From assembly GCA_029216955.1 (NCBI GenBank), contig JANAVB010044017.1, positions 4,982,234 to 5,046,233 on the forward strand: a stretch of DNA of 64,000 nt. The letters are read 5' to 3'. This stretch comes from Iris pallida (taxonomy: Eukaryota; Streptophyta; Magnoliopsida; Asparagales; Iridaceae). The translations under genes and the position numbers were made by a program. Shown one piece after another: positions 21,185 to 32,803 of the stretch (positions are counted from its first letter, which is position 1; every line of letters begins with the position of its first letter). The notes under the pieces were generated by a model that had not been told where the DNA came from, did not search any database, and worked only from the letters and a program-made list of their open reading frames with translations.

Positions 21185-24136
21185 TGTCACGCCCCAGAAC
21201 CAGAATACTAGAGAGCGGGGGAATGACTCAGCCAGCTACGTATTACGGGTAGATGAATACCGTATAATACGATCAATGCTGTCTAACCAGATGAGGGGGT
21301 GCATACTATATGAAAGTTTTACTATGGTCACTTCACATCTATTGTCTCAATCATTCAAACAAGAAGCAAGAATAGAGAACATGTAAGATAAAGCAGTAAG
21401 GCGTCCCAAACGCTTAGTCAAAATATTCTTGAGATCTGGCTTTACAAAATATAGCCAGATGGTATAGTAACATATACACAATTGTTATCAGCTGCAGTCT
21501 GACTTAGTTACAATTATGTAAAAGTAAGTGCAAGACAATCCGACTAATATGTCGGTGCCAAACGACTAAGTATAAAGTAAATAACAAAACGAGCGGTGGA
21601 GTAAGGAACCCACTCGAGTCCTCCTGCGATCATTCCTCTAGTATTGACCATCTTGGAGGTAGAAGTAAGCTGGATCCTCGGGGACCGGCTCTAAATCTCG
21701 CCATACAAAACCAGAGAGGTTAGACCTCTAATAGTAAGTACCACAAGAAAGCACGATATGAAGGATTAAACCAGTAAGTAAGAGAATATAATAATAGATC
21801 TCTGCTTTCCACTAGGATTCACATAACATCACGACACTTCGAACCAACCTCCCAACGAAACAAGGACAGAAGTTGGCCCGTCATGTCCTGACATTCTGAT
21901 CATCTCAGTTAGGCAACAGAGTAGGTACAGTACACAAACAAATCATCTTGAACGGCCAATCAACTCCTACGACTTGCTATTGTGAGTCCCAAGTTATCCT
22001 GGACTTATGCAATAAAGATTCCTCAGTTCTTACTATGTGCGAGCAAGGCTAGTCTATCCAGTCAATCAATTGCGCCAATCATGTAATTAGACGAGTCCCA
22101 GCGGGACGCCCGTCGTTAATATACCATGTACAATTTAATAATATATGCAGATACCGTTCCCTGCCCGTGTGACAGATTTACAGTATCAGTGGGAACCAGC
22201 CGGCCTGTCGGGCACTACTAGTCCCAAGAGGGCTGCCATGCAAGAACTTAGGAATCCATTCTCTCCATGCAATCATTATTTTATTTAACTTAATAGTCTC
22301 TACGTTGAGTGAAATCCCATGCCGTGGATCATGGTCATTCAAATGAGTACTTTCGTACGGGGTACGATATGTGCAACTCTACAACGATACCCGTGCGGCT
22401 AGGTTGTAGGTCTTACATAGCGTAATGCAACAATCAAATCTAACCACGAAGTAATCATGCCTTGACCATAAAGTACACATGCTGTTTTTGTAAGATAAAT
22501 AAATAACTAAATAAATAAATAAATAATTTGAAGCCTGCATGTGCCTGTATGTCAATATTCGGGATCAGCCAGTCGATTACAATAGTTCATTACATGAACG
22601 TGTCTCATTCATTCAATTCAATAAGACGACTAGCCAGTCTCTTAGTTCCAACTAGGAACGCATGATCAATTTTAGTTAAGATAACTATTATTATCAATGG
22701 TGACAAGGCATGAAAGTCAATTAGTATTAAATGGGGTCGAGTCTATAACTCTCAGGGTTAAGTTCCAGTCTTACTGGGTATCCATAAACCAATCAAGATA
22801 CAGGGCACATTCTACATAACCATATATATTAAAAATATTAACATGCCAAGGTTATCGAGTTCATGCAAAAAGTATAAGGATATAATAGGAGAACTATCAT
22901 GCCACCATTAAATGAATAACTTATAGAACAAATAGAAACACCTAGGTCAGGAAGTCACGCCAAGTCTATGCTAAGGCCAACAAGTCACGCCAAGTCTAGT
23001 AGGTAGGAGTGAGCGTATAAACAGCGTGAGCGTAAAAAGTGGTTCACGTTGGCACGCACAGCGTGATCGTGAAGGATAATTCACGCACTCATAACGTGAG
23101 CGTGAAAAGTAACTCACGCATGCACAGCGTGAACGTGAAAAGTGAGCATGAAAAATGAGCGTGGAAGATGATAAGAAATCCACGCACGCACGCAAAGACG
23201 CGTGCGTAACTAAAATGTCACGCTGACACGCAAGAACGTGTGCGTGACTAAAAATTCACGCACGCACGTAAAGACGGGTACGTGACTCAAAATTCACGCA
23301 CGCACGTAAAGACGAATGCGTGACTCAAAATTCACGCACGTACGTAAAGACGTGAGTGTGACTAAAAATTCACGCTAACACGTAAAGACGTGAGCGTGAC
23401 TAAAAATTCACGCAGGCAAGTAAGAACGTGTGCGTGACTAAAAATTCACGCAGGCACGTAAGAACGTGTGCGTGACTGAAAATTCACGCAGACACGTAAA
23501 GACGTGTGCGTGACTGAACCTTCGTTCCAAGCCAGAAATGAAGTTCCCATGGTTCAGAACCCATGGACAACCGAAAATACACGCCAGGTTGGGAGATCAA
23601 AACCCATGAACAACCGAGAATACAACAACTTAGATCTAGAAGAAACAAGCCAAGAAATCAAAAATGCTAAGTACTAAACTCTCTCAGGATCATGAGAGGA
23701 AGACAAATGAACCATAAAATTGGTTCTCCAAGTGGGAAGCAAGAAGCAAGATGTACTTGCCTGCTGTTGGTTGGTGGAAGAGAGTGGTGAGGAAGAAGAA
23801 GAAGTAATGGAGAAGAGAGTTATGAGGAGAGAGAAGGGGATGTGGGCTTTAAATAGGAAGGGTGGTGGTAGGTGGGGGTTCGGTTCATTGAACCACCATG
23901 AACCCGAGAAAACCAACCTAGGCCGAACCACATAAGACTAAAGCAGAGAATAAAATGCAGGAAATAAAATACAGAAATAAAAATACAGGAATAAAATTGC
24001 AAGAAATAAAATGCAGATAATTAATTAACATGAAGTTAAAGGAATTTAAATACAGGAGACTACATGATAAATACTAAATAAATATATACGAGTGGTACAT
24101 GTATAAAAATACGTATTCTGGGAACGGGGAGTGACA
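21185..24136 (-). repeat. Element A 5' LTR
   Basis: 2,952 bp. In sense orientation it starts TGTCACTCCCCG and ends GGGCGTGACA. It carries the same CACG-rich array (23000-23520) and TTTAAATAG run as the partner LTR. Differences are scattered single bases and small indels. Confidence 0.9.
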
Positions 24137-27100
24137 CGTGCTCACTGCACAAACCATTTGGAACCACCAAAATTGGTGTGGAGGTCGGGGCAGTGACTGA
24201 CAAGTCACTCCCAAAGTTTCACGACTCCTCGTGTCATGTCGGACACGAAAATACGTGCGCACTGATTCTACACACACTGTGCACGCACGGGAAACCCGCA
24301 CTGACACGGCTTTCGTGTTGTATGCAGACACAACATAGACTCGTGTCAGGGACTTGAAACCCTAGCCCTATACCCCCTCTACGTGTGTGCATGAGGCCAT
24401 GGGTGTTCGTGCCCTATGTTGTGCGCAATCGTGCACGACCTGGCTGTACGAGGCCATGTTGAGCACTGATTCACTGATAATTGTTTTCACTGATTGGACA
24501 CTTCGTGTCCAATTTCCTGGACAAGAATGAACCCCCATGACACATGTACATGTGGGGGACACTCTGTACAAGTTGATTTGGTTTGGGTGTGGTGTTGGGT
24601 TTCGAAATTAGGAGTTTTTCAATATTTTTGAAATATAAACCGTCAGTTGGTCTGAGAATTCGAATGTAGGTTAACTGTTGATTTGTGTGTTCAATTCAAT
24701 GAGGATTTGACCTGTACCCATCTGAAATTAGCTAACATGTTAGGGTTTGTGATTCGCATAGGAAATGAGTTCGAATTTGCATTTTGGGTTTTTGAGATAA
24801 ACTGTCAACTGATACACTTTGGTCTGAAACCTAAAATTGCATGTGTTGTTCCTAATATTTTAAGAATGTTGAAATATTTAGTGAAACTGAAATGTTAACC
24901 TGAACATTGACTTGAAATGAGTTTGATTTTCAACTATTAACTGGGTTGTAAACTGAAAACTTATTCTCAGGTTTTATTCACATTTGTGAATACATGCTCT
25001 CAGTTTGTTTAAAACCTGAGGATTTCTTTTCTATATGTAAATAACTGAGTTTCCCTATTTTAAAACCTGGGAACATGGTTAGTTGATTTTAGATTTGGTT
25101 TTAATTGAATTCAAGTTTTGGAAATTGATATGTAAATGTCAACTTAGAAATTGAAAACTGAATTAAGAATATGAGTTAGTTTAAAACTGAAACTAAAATG
25201 TGTAAGTGAGTTTGGTTGGGGATTGAATATGGAAAGAAAAATGTAAACCTTAAATTGCCCATGTTTCTAATAAGGATTAGTTAACTGTTAAGTTTGAAAT
25301 TAATATGCATGAACTGAAATCAGTCCCTCTCTTTCACCCACTCACTCTCTTTCACTCACCCACAAGCTCTCACATACACACACACCCTCCTACCACTGTC
25401 CACACATCAACACACACACCCTCTCACCACATACACACACATGTATACCCCACATAACCCTCTCTCTATGTATGAATGTATATATGAATTTATGTATATA
25501 TGTAAATATGTATGTAGGCATGAATGCATAATGCATATATGTATATATATAAATATGTATGTGGGTATGCAATGCATAAATATATGAGTTGAATGAATGC
25601 AAATATGATATGTAAAGCATATAGGAAATGCATAGATGCATGAATGAAATGAATGTATGCAATATGTTAATATAAATGCAAGTATCTAATATGCATGAAT
25701 GTATGCAATACAATATAGTAATGTATATATGTGTAGATATGGTAGCTACGAAGATTTATGAATATAAAATCCTTGATTGTATATATGATATTGATATAAG
25801 GTTTTGGCATGGGCTTGGTATAGGCTTGGCTTGGTGATTGACCTAGTTAGGCTATAGTTGACCAAAAGTCAACATTGAGTCAATGTGACCAATTGACCTA
25901 GGTTGACTAAGTTTGACTTAGTTGACCAAACCTAAATTTGACCAATAGTTGACCATTGACCCTTGATAGCCTAAGTTTGACCAGTTGACCAAGATAGCCA
26001 TGTTGTTGACTTAGTTTGACTAGATGTTGACTTGGTTTGACCCAGAGTTGACCAAGAGTTGACTTTGACCTAAATTGACCTAGAAATTATGTAAATGTAT
26101 TGTACACTTCAATTATAACCCCCTTGTATACATCATGACTTGTGTTGCTCTAAATAGGACTCAGATACCTCGTTTCGGACAGTGTATTCTTACAAACATT
26201 CAGATCGCAGGCGAGTACATTCTTTGATCGTTTCATAATTGTTACGACTTATATTCTTGCTCTAGATTACTTTACTTAATGCTGACACTTGTTATCACGG
26301 ATTGGTACTATATGGATCTCTTCTTAGGATGTTATCCCCCTTAGAGGGCGCATCGGATACTTCATGTCGTGTGTTTCATGTACATCATGTATTCTTTGCT
26401 CTTGCGTTATTCATGTACACTCATGTTCTCTCATGTTCTTTCATGTACGCTCATGTACTTTCATGTGCTCTCATGTACGTTCATGTTTCCTCATGTGCTT
26501 CGTGTGTAACCAAAATATCATGTTCGTAACGTAACTTGACTGGATCCTTGTGTATTGGTTGTGGGTAGGGGTGAGTATAAATGGTCATGTGATTTACCTA
26601 TCATGTTCACTCTGTTACTTTTCGTATGTTATCATGTACAACACAGCCTTCTTGGCTGGTGTCCTTCATGTTCACTCATGTATATCATGTTCAACCCAAG
26701 CCAGTTACAGGCCATCTCGTACTCTAAATCACTAGTCACTTACAGTTCTTACTTATCATGTATATATTTCCAGTTATCAAATATCTCTCATGTTCTCATA
26801 TATATCTTCTTACAACATTTCATGTATCTTACTCTATTGCTTGCTTTATATTTTCTGCCATGATATGAACTGCATGAGATGTACTGTGCTCGCTCCCGTC
26901 CTGACTGGACCTGTTGAAAATATTACAGATGATACCGAGGATTTCTATCCAACCTACTATGGATCCCATCTAGACGATACCTGTGAGTTGGTCCCACAGG
27001 AGGATCCTGCTTTAGCTAAGGACGTCATCCATACTGCTTAGACTAGATTAGCTAGGCTTTATCTTATTTCTTATGTTATTTGTATTGACTTCAGAGTTGT

Positions 27101-27381
27101 ATTATTTTCTGGATGTTTGTGACGTTGTGTCGTTTAGACACTTAGACTTTCTCTTCTGTTTGTACCTCAGTTTGAGTATTTCATATTTATCATATCGTGC
27201 TATTTTCATCTCTAGATTTGTGATTGAGTTGTACCTTTTGTGATTTGTCCTCCGTTCGGAGAGTATATCATATTGTATTTAGTTGTGATAGTGAACTAGG
27301 ACAGCGTTCTACCGCCGACACTACAGCGTAGGCTAGACGTACCCACTTCTCGTGCCCCTACACTTGGTGCGGGTCGTGACA
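24137..27381 (+). repeat. Element B 3' LTR, second part
   Basis: It resumes exactly where 13068 left off, after the CGTGC duplication (24137-24141), and stays collinear with 7010-10215 of the first LTR. It includes the TTGAC array (25836-26082) and CATGT-rich stretch. It keeps the true LTR end TGGTGCGGGTCGTGACA that the first LTR has lost. Confidence 0.88.
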
Positions 27382-27386
27382 CTCAT

Positions 27387-27560
27387 TCCGTACTGTTAGG
27401 CTATGTCGTTAATGGCTTCAAGTTTAAGGCAAGACTGCTGAGGGTCATTCACCATTGGAGGTTGAAGTATCCGAAGAGGTTGAAATATCCGAAGAGGAAA
27501 ACGAAATAGATGAAAGCGAAGATGAGGAGGAAGAGGAGGATGAGGATACAGAGGACGTCT
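27387..27560 (+). pseudogene. Possible remnant of a CACTA transposase C-terminus
   Basis: One frame reads LLGYVVNGFKF, reminiscent of the GxxVNGxxF motif in the DUF4216 domain next to plant TNP2 transposases. After a frame change the next stretch is an acidic tail (EVEVSEEVEISEE then EDEEEEEDEDTEDV) ending in TAA. CACTA transposases commonly end in acidic tails. The match is short and is offered as a likely, not proven, transposase leftover. Confidence 0.35.
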
Positions 27561-27666
27561 AATACTGTCAATTCCATACAATAATGAATCTTCTACATTA
27601 CACGTCTAATATTGTTATTTTGTTTAATCCCTAATTAATCTCCATGTTTCCATCAATCTTTACCAG

Positions 27667-27945
27667 ATGGCACCCAAGACCCGAGGACGTTGGTTGAGAG
27701 AGACACCTTCTTCTGCTGAGAAGGTAGAACCACCTCCTGCTGCTGAGTCTGTAGTGGTACCTACTGCTGAGTCGGTAGTGCCACCTCCTGCTGCTGAATC
27801 TGTAGTGCCACCTCCTGCTGCTGAGGAGGAAGTGCCACCTCCTGCTGCTGAGGAGGTGGCACCAGAGGGCAGTTGCACATGGAGTTCCAGTCATCCATCT
27901 CCTCTGGATATTGATCATGCTGGCGTGGATCCTACTTATGCGTAG
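27667..27945 (+). CDS. CACTA cargo gene copy 1, MAPKT protein with PPPAAES repeats
   Basis: The protein starts MAPKTRGRWLRETPSSAEK. It then carries about five copies of a PPPAAES / PPPAAEEEV repeat (DNA period about 27-30 bp, 27725-27860) and ends DHAGVDPTYA-stop. After the TAG, the frame continues WLRRE. That parallels EPSYAKWPREW at the end of copy 2, so the stop may be secondary. An AG precedes the ATG, and the 3' flank (28045-28140) is repeated behind copy 2. I do not recognise the family. It could be an accessory CACTA protein or a captured gene. Confidence 0.45.
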   Translation: MAPKTRGRWLRETPSSAEKVEPPPAAESVVVPTAESVVPPPAAESVVPPPAAEEEVPPPAAEEVAPEGSCTWSSSHPSPLDIDHAGVDPTYA

Positions 27946-28140
27946 TGGCTGAGGAGGGAGATCTCTCTGCACGTACATATAGGACAATATATATATGACA
28001 TAATTTTTGACCGGATTTGTTTTCGGTAGACTTATTTATGGGTTTTACTTGGAGTTTGAATATTTGTGTTTAAATATTGAATATTTTTGTGTTTTGTGTG
28101 AACAATTTGAATGTTTGGGATTATTTGTGTGTTTTATGTG

Positions 28141-28500
28141 TTTATTTGGGGGTGGCCTGCGGGAGGGCGGGGGGGGAGGGGCGGGGGTGGCTGGCCGTGG
28201 GGGTGGAGGTGGGAGGGGGGTAGTGGGGGGTTGGGGGTGGGCTGGAGGGGTGGGTGGTTAGGGTCTGGCCGCGGGGGTGGCTGGCCGTAGGGGGTCGGCA
28301 CACACACACACATACACACATTTGAGGCTCTTGCCTGTACACACACCCACCCTTAACACACACATACACATTTGACTAGGACACACACACACCCTCTCAC
28401 TCATTCACTCTCACTGTCACACCCTTAACACACACATTTGACTGAAACACACACACATACACCCCTCACCATATCACTCTTTGTCTATACACACAATGTT
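28141..28500. repeat. Second copy of GC-rich minisatellite and AC-rich block
   Basis: GGGTGGCTGGCCG words (28141-28300) are followed by CACACA-rich sequence with TTTGACTAGGACAC and CTTTGTCTATACAC. The order matches 3760-5010 near the left end of the same CACTA but lacks about 0.5 kb. It marks an internal duplication of the transposon. Confidence 0.7.
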
Positions 28501-28556
28501 ATCCTGATTGGGCTAGGAACTTGATCCTGACAGCGCAATATTATCCTGTTCTCAGA

Positions 28557-28965
28557 AGGAGAACTATAAGGATATATCTTTTCACAACATGTCACCTTGT
28601 CAAAGACCCTTAATGTGAATATCATGTTACCGCGGTATCAGAAGACTAACATGTCTTAATTTTCTAAGCCGTGTGCTTTGACATAATCCTCCCAACTCTT
28701 TCCTCCTATGTAGTAATCTTGCATTTCTTTATGAAGTTCAAGACGGAATATCGTGACTCGTAATGGAAAAATATGCCGTCTTGAACTTCATAAAGAAATA
28801 CAAGATTACTACATAGGAGAAAAGGGTTGGGAGGATTATGTCAAAGCACACGGCTTAGAAAAGTATGACATGTTAGTCTTCCGACACCGCGGTAACATAG
28901 TTGTCACATTAAGGGTCTTTAATAAGGTGACATGTTGTGAAAAGATATATCCTCATAGTTCTCCT
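28557..28965. repeat. B3-domain inverted repeat (hairpin), arms 195 bp, loop about 19 bp
   Basis: The left arm 28557-28751 and right arm 28771-28965 are reverse complements at roughly 92% (about 15 differences counted by eye). The right arm is the coding strand of a B3 DNA-binding domain; the left arm is its antisense copy. Transcription across it would give a near-perfect double-stranded stem of about 195 bp, the type of structure that feeds DCL enzymes in plants. Production of small RNA is inference. Confidence 0.85.
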
Positions 28966-29061
28966 ACGGATGTTGAAGACAACATCATCTTTCTAGACAA
29001 TGACGATGATGGAACATCTAGTAAGTCCTTCGAAACACTCTATGTCAAGATTTTCTCCTAA
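28753..29061 (+). pseudogene. B3-domain (REM-like) transcription-factor fragment
   Basis: The translation has the second half of a plant B3 domain. GKICRLEL corresponds to the W-x-V-x-L strand, followed by GEKGWEDYVKAHGLEKYD, LVFRHRGN and LRVFNKVTCCEKIY. That is the usual GWxxFxxxxxLxxGDxLVF pattern of REM proteins. It is followed by an acidic stretch (FLDNDDD) and ends VKIFS-stop. There is no ATG, and the domain starts exactly at the hairpin loop, so the N-terminal strands are missing. It looks like a host gene piece captured by the CACTA. It is unlikely to bind DNA by itself, and its interest lies in the antisense copy next to it. Confidence 0.75.
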
Positions 29062-29153
29062 TTATGTTTAGTTTGTCTTACGATACAGATTGAACTAATT
29101 ATATTTAGTTTGTCTTACGGAGTCGGCTGCCTGGCTAATAGATTTCTCGTCTG

Positions 29154-29272
29154 CCCAAGCCTATAAATTGGCGGCTTGTGAGGAGAAAGAGTCTTCTTCT
29201 TCTTTTTTTTTTCTGAAAAAAGCTTTCTTCTTTCTCAGAACTCTTTTCTCCCTTCTTTTCTTTGTTAGAGAG
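29154..29272 (+). promoter_or_regulatory. Candidate promoter and leader of CACTA cargo gene copy 2
   Basis: CCTATAAATTGGC at 29160 is a good plant TATA box, about 110 nt before the ATG at 29273. The intervening leader is CT-rich (TCTTCTTCTTC and TTTCTTTGTTAGAG), as in many plant 5' leaders. Confidence 0.5.
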
Positions 29273-29821
29273 ATGGCTCCCAAGACTCCCCGAGGAGGTG
29301 CTGCTAGCCGAGGAAGGGGCCGAGACAAGGAACCCTTGGAGGTCGACACGGAGGAAGTCTCCGTCGTTAGGGCGACCCACGCTGACGTTCGCCCGGAAGT
29401 GTTCGGTGGATATTCTCTAGTCTTGGTCTTTGTTGCAGTGATGTTGGGGTGACCCAACTGTAGATGAACCGTCTCATGTAGATGTGCTTAGGCTGACGCG
29501 CATGGGTTTCATCCCAGTTGATGCGCCAGAGATTCTGATACGGCTCAGATGCTCATGTTGGGCTTCTAAGTCCTTTTTGCTGACTTTTTTTGACTCTGTT
29601 ACAGTACCCATGCCGAAGGCGGAGGCTTTCATTAAGGAAGAGATACTGTCTCCGTTCGTCAAACAAGAGCCGGTGACTGTTAAGGAGGAGGTATTACTAA
29701 AGGTCGAGGTCAAGGAAGAACCGATGACCATCAGGGAAGAGATTGCTCCCAATGTTGAAGTTAAGGAGGAGCCACCGTCAAAGAGTAGTAGCATCGGGAC
29801 TGACCCTCTTGTCCCTACAGA
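29273..29821 (+). pseudogene. CACTA cargo gene copy 2, MAPKT/VKEEP protein (5' part, split by element D)
   Basis: It begins MAPKTPRGGAASRGRGR, close to copy 1, and runs to VRPEVFGGYS before a TGA (29450-29452). A second open block (29462-29821) reads PSHVDVLRLTRMGF, then five lysine-centred motifs (IKEE, VKQE, VKEE, VKEEP, VKEEP) that fit the SUMO-acceptor pattern hydrophobic-K-x-E. An intron between blocks is possible (GTGTTCGG...TTGCAG) but does not join cleanly in phase. Element D cuts the second block after LVPT, and it resumes at 40751. Function unknown. It could be a captured host gene or an accessory transposon protein. Confidence 0.5.
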
Positions 29822-32644
29822 TGTCACGCCCTAGAACCAGAATACTGGAGAGCGGGGGCAGACATAGCCAGCTACGTATATTGAAGTGCAACCCACATCG
29901 CTATACGGTCACGGCTGTCTAGATACATGAGGGTTTAACTACAAGCCAGCAGTCTCTTAAGGTCATGAACAAGCCTATTGTCTCAATCACAAGCAAGTAA
30001 GTAAGAGTTACAAGATGTATGATCATTAAATATACAATAGTAAGGCGTCCCAAACATTACATATTCAGCTGATCATGAAGCTAGTCGTTACAAAATATTA
30101 GGACTAGCAAGAATTTAGTCATACATGATCAACCCTAGGATCCGTCAATCATGTTACAGCCCGTAGGCAGACAGTAAGTAAAGTGCAATCGAGCTAAACA
30201 GGTGCTCGTCGGCTAAACACCTCAAAAGAATATTTTTACAATAGAGCGGAAGAGCCAAAAATAACCCACTCATTGCCAGGGTTCCGTCTAGTGGCCACCA
30301 TCTGGCTGGAAGGTCGGTAGATCCTCCGGAGCTGCTCTGAAATCTGGCCACACAAAACCAGCTGGGTCAGATCCCAGAAAGAGCAAGTGCCACAAGGAAG
30401 CTTCACTTAGGAACTAAAACCTGCAATCAGCACAAGATATAAATAAAAGTAAGAACTGGAAATAAAGAAAATACATCAGGATGATATACGACGAGATAAC
30501 CATGGAACTATTCAGACAACCAGGTTACAACCCGTAAACCAAACAAGGACCGGGGTTGTAACCCTTCGTCTGAACAGAACTTGGAATTCTCACCATTTAT
30601 CGGTAAAATAATTATAAGCATTCTGGTCATTCAATAATTTGGAACAGGATCAGGGCAAGACTAGACTGGTTAGACTCCATCCAATCACTTCACGGCCAAG
30701 CAAGAATTACGGCTTGATACTTTAACTAACTAGGGTTATCACAAGCCTAATTACTAACAAGATGCAGTGAGATTATTCCACAGCCACAAGCCCTGCAGAC
30801 CATCCAGGTTACCCGGGTTGAAGGATTTAGAGTTGAATTCAGGTGGGTACATCGTCTAGGAAACGAATATACCCTTAGGTAGCTTGAAGGGTGCAACACA
30901 TGACAGTGTACTGGAAATGTGCCCTACTCGACGGCAGGCTACAGATCCCAAGGCGTGCCCAGGTAACGGGATTGCCTGTAGCTGGAAAATCTCGTCATGA
31001 CTAATGTATTAATCTAGTTATTAGCCTTAGTCCATTTTCGTAGGTGCTCCTGACCGGGGTACTCAAGAGTCCCTGTCCTAGACATGATGGAAGACAGGAC
31101 TGGATTATTTGTACAAGCACAATTACCCACGGTGTCCAGGTAATTTATACAGGTCATGTCATGTCAGGTAGCCGTCGCAACAGCTTATCAAGATATATCA
31201 TGTCAGGTTATCATGTTAAGTGTACTAGTCAGGAGTACGCCACGACGGGCCACTATCAGGTCATATCAGGTTTACTTGTCAGGAGTGCACCACTACGGGT
31301 CACTATCATGTCATGCTCAATTATCAATTCCAAACATATCAAATGAATTCATGATTTTCAAGTTCAGGACAAAAGGCGTAAGGATATAAAATGGACGTTA
31401 AGTATCTAATAAAATATCAATATACAGGGCTATGGAAGAGCCATACGGCTAAGGCCTATGCGGTCAGGAAAGGGTAAGACACATGTGGCCCAATAAAGAG
31501 AGCGCATGCGGCCAGGGTCACTGGATCCCATGCGGCCAAGACAAGGGGGGCGCATGCGGCTGGAAGTGCAAGGGCGCATGCGGTCAGGAAACCAATCCCT
31601 ATGCGGCCAGGGAGAAGGGAGGGCCATGCGGCCAGGGGGACGAGGGCGCATGCGGCTCCAAGATGTTGGGCCTCATACGGCCAGCGGAAGAGTAGGCTTC
31701 ATACGGCTAGGAGGGAGCAAGTTCATGCAGCTAGGGAATGACGGACGCATTTGCGGCTCAATTAGGAGAGAAGTCCATGGGGCCAGAAAATAAAGGATTC
31801 ATATGCGGCTGGGATTAATCAGGGTCATGCGGCCCGGACTAAGAAGTCCATGCGGCTGGGTCTGGGGGTTCTCATGCGGCTCGAAGATCAGGGCCTATGC
31901 GGCTCGCGGGGAAAAGTTCATGCGGCTGAGAGAGCACTTGCCGCATGAAATGTTCATGCGGTCAAGTCAAGCCCATGCGGCCAGGACTGTCGTATGAAGG
32001 CTCATGCGGCTCGGAATCACTTGCCGCATAAAATACGGTCAAGTCTTGCACTGTTCTTCTTCTCCAAGCTTCCGAGAAGAAGAACACCAAGAATTCATGC
32101 TTCCAAGCTCCATGAAACCTTCATCCGAAGTCCAAATTCGAACTTCCATAGGTCAAAATGGGGTAGAACGAGATTCTCTACAACATAGAACCCTCAAAAC
32201 TCAGAAACAACAGGATTAAGTAGATCAAAACCCAAGAATTCCAAAAATAAAATAAACTTAGATCTACAAGAATCTAGCCATGGAAATTAAAAATGCCAAG
32301 TACTAAAGTGCTTTAGAATGTAGTAAGGAAGAGAATGAAGCAATAAAATTGGAGTTCTTCCATGAAGCAAGTTGCACTTGCCTAGACCTCTCTCTCTCTC
32401 TCTGGTAGGTGAAGAAGTAAATGGAAGAAGAAGAAGAGGTTAATGAAGAGGGGCTAATAAATGGGGATGGTGGTGGTAGGTAGGGGGTTCACCCCTTGGT
32501 TCTTGATGAACCAAAGCAACCAAGCCTAGCCGAACCAAACCAACCCCAAGGAGGCCAAGCCAAACCAAACCAAGGAGATATGCAAATACAAGATAAAATA
32601 CGTATACGTATTCCAAATACGTAATACGAACCATAGGCATTACA
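29822..32644 (-). repeat. Element D 3' LTR
   Basis: 2,823 bp. In sense orientation it starts TGTAATGCCTATGG and ends GGGCGTGACA. It contains the CATGCGGC array (31430-32040) and a (CT)n run near 32393. It is almost identical to the partner LTR apart from the MITE insertion there. Confidence 0.9.
31430..32040. repeat. CATGCGGC motif array in D LTR
   Basis: About two dozen CATGCGGC/T-type words occur at irregular 20-40 bp spacing, nearly all in one orientation, with two inverted GCCGCAT copies near the end. Sequence between motifs is not conserved, so this is a motif array rather than a true satellite. It is repeated at 39512-40125. Confidence 0.8.
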
Positions 32645-32803
32645 ACTCTACCCACCTTAAAAGAATTCCATCCTCAGAATTTAATCAAGAGGCTAAAGGA
32701 GCAATGACAAGCTACATTAATCACATGTAAGCTATAACTAGGCAGACAATCACTCATTCAAGCAAGGAATCGAAGGCATGAGGCATAGGAAAGACATTAT
32801 ACC
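32645..32803 (-). promoter_or_regulatory. Pre-LTR polypurine-like box of D and 3' untranslated stretch
   Basis: On the minus strand it reads GAGGATGGAATTCTTTTAAG then GTGGGTAGAGT, directly before the 3' LTR. This is the same box as in A, C and E. No coding content. Confidence 0.6.

Larger units (their letters stand above)
13069..24136 (-). mobile_element. Element A: Ty3/Gypsy chromovirus (Tekay/Del-like), 11.07 kb
   Basis: It is bounded by CGTGC on both sides (13064-13068 and 24137-24141). LTRs are 13069-15994 and 21185-24136. In minus-strand order it has 5' LTR, tRNA-Ile primer site, gag, protease, reverse transcriptase, RNase H, integrase, chromodomain, polypurine-like box and 3' LTR. The chromodomain and domain order place it in the chromovirus lineage. 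Several stops and one frameshift make it inactive. It interrupts the 3' LTR of B, so it is younger than B. Confidence 0.92.
5845..27381 (+). mobile_element. Element B: non-autonomous LTR retrotransposon (interrupted by element A)
   Basis: The ends are TGTAACACCC and CGGGTCGTGACA, with a perfect duplication CTCAT (5840-5844 and 27382-27386). The two LTRs are about 4.4 kb: 5845-10215, and 11895-13068 continued at 24142-27381. Between them are only 1.7 kb of non-coding interior. Without element A it is about 10.5 kb. LTR start, LTR end and pre-LTR box match element C, so sense is plus and it belongs to the same broad Tekay-like group. It has neither gag nor pol, so any movement would depend on proteins supplied in trans. 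Confidence 0.85.

Noticed and set aside
28753..29061. Functional host B3 transcription factor gene
   Set aside because: No ATG, domain truncated at the hairpin loop, and embedded in a CACTA next to its own antisense copy.
31430..32040. CATGCGGC array as a CRISPR-like array
   Set aside because: Motif is 8-9 bp, spacing is irregular, spacers are identical between the two LTR copies, and the context is a plant retrotransposon LTR.
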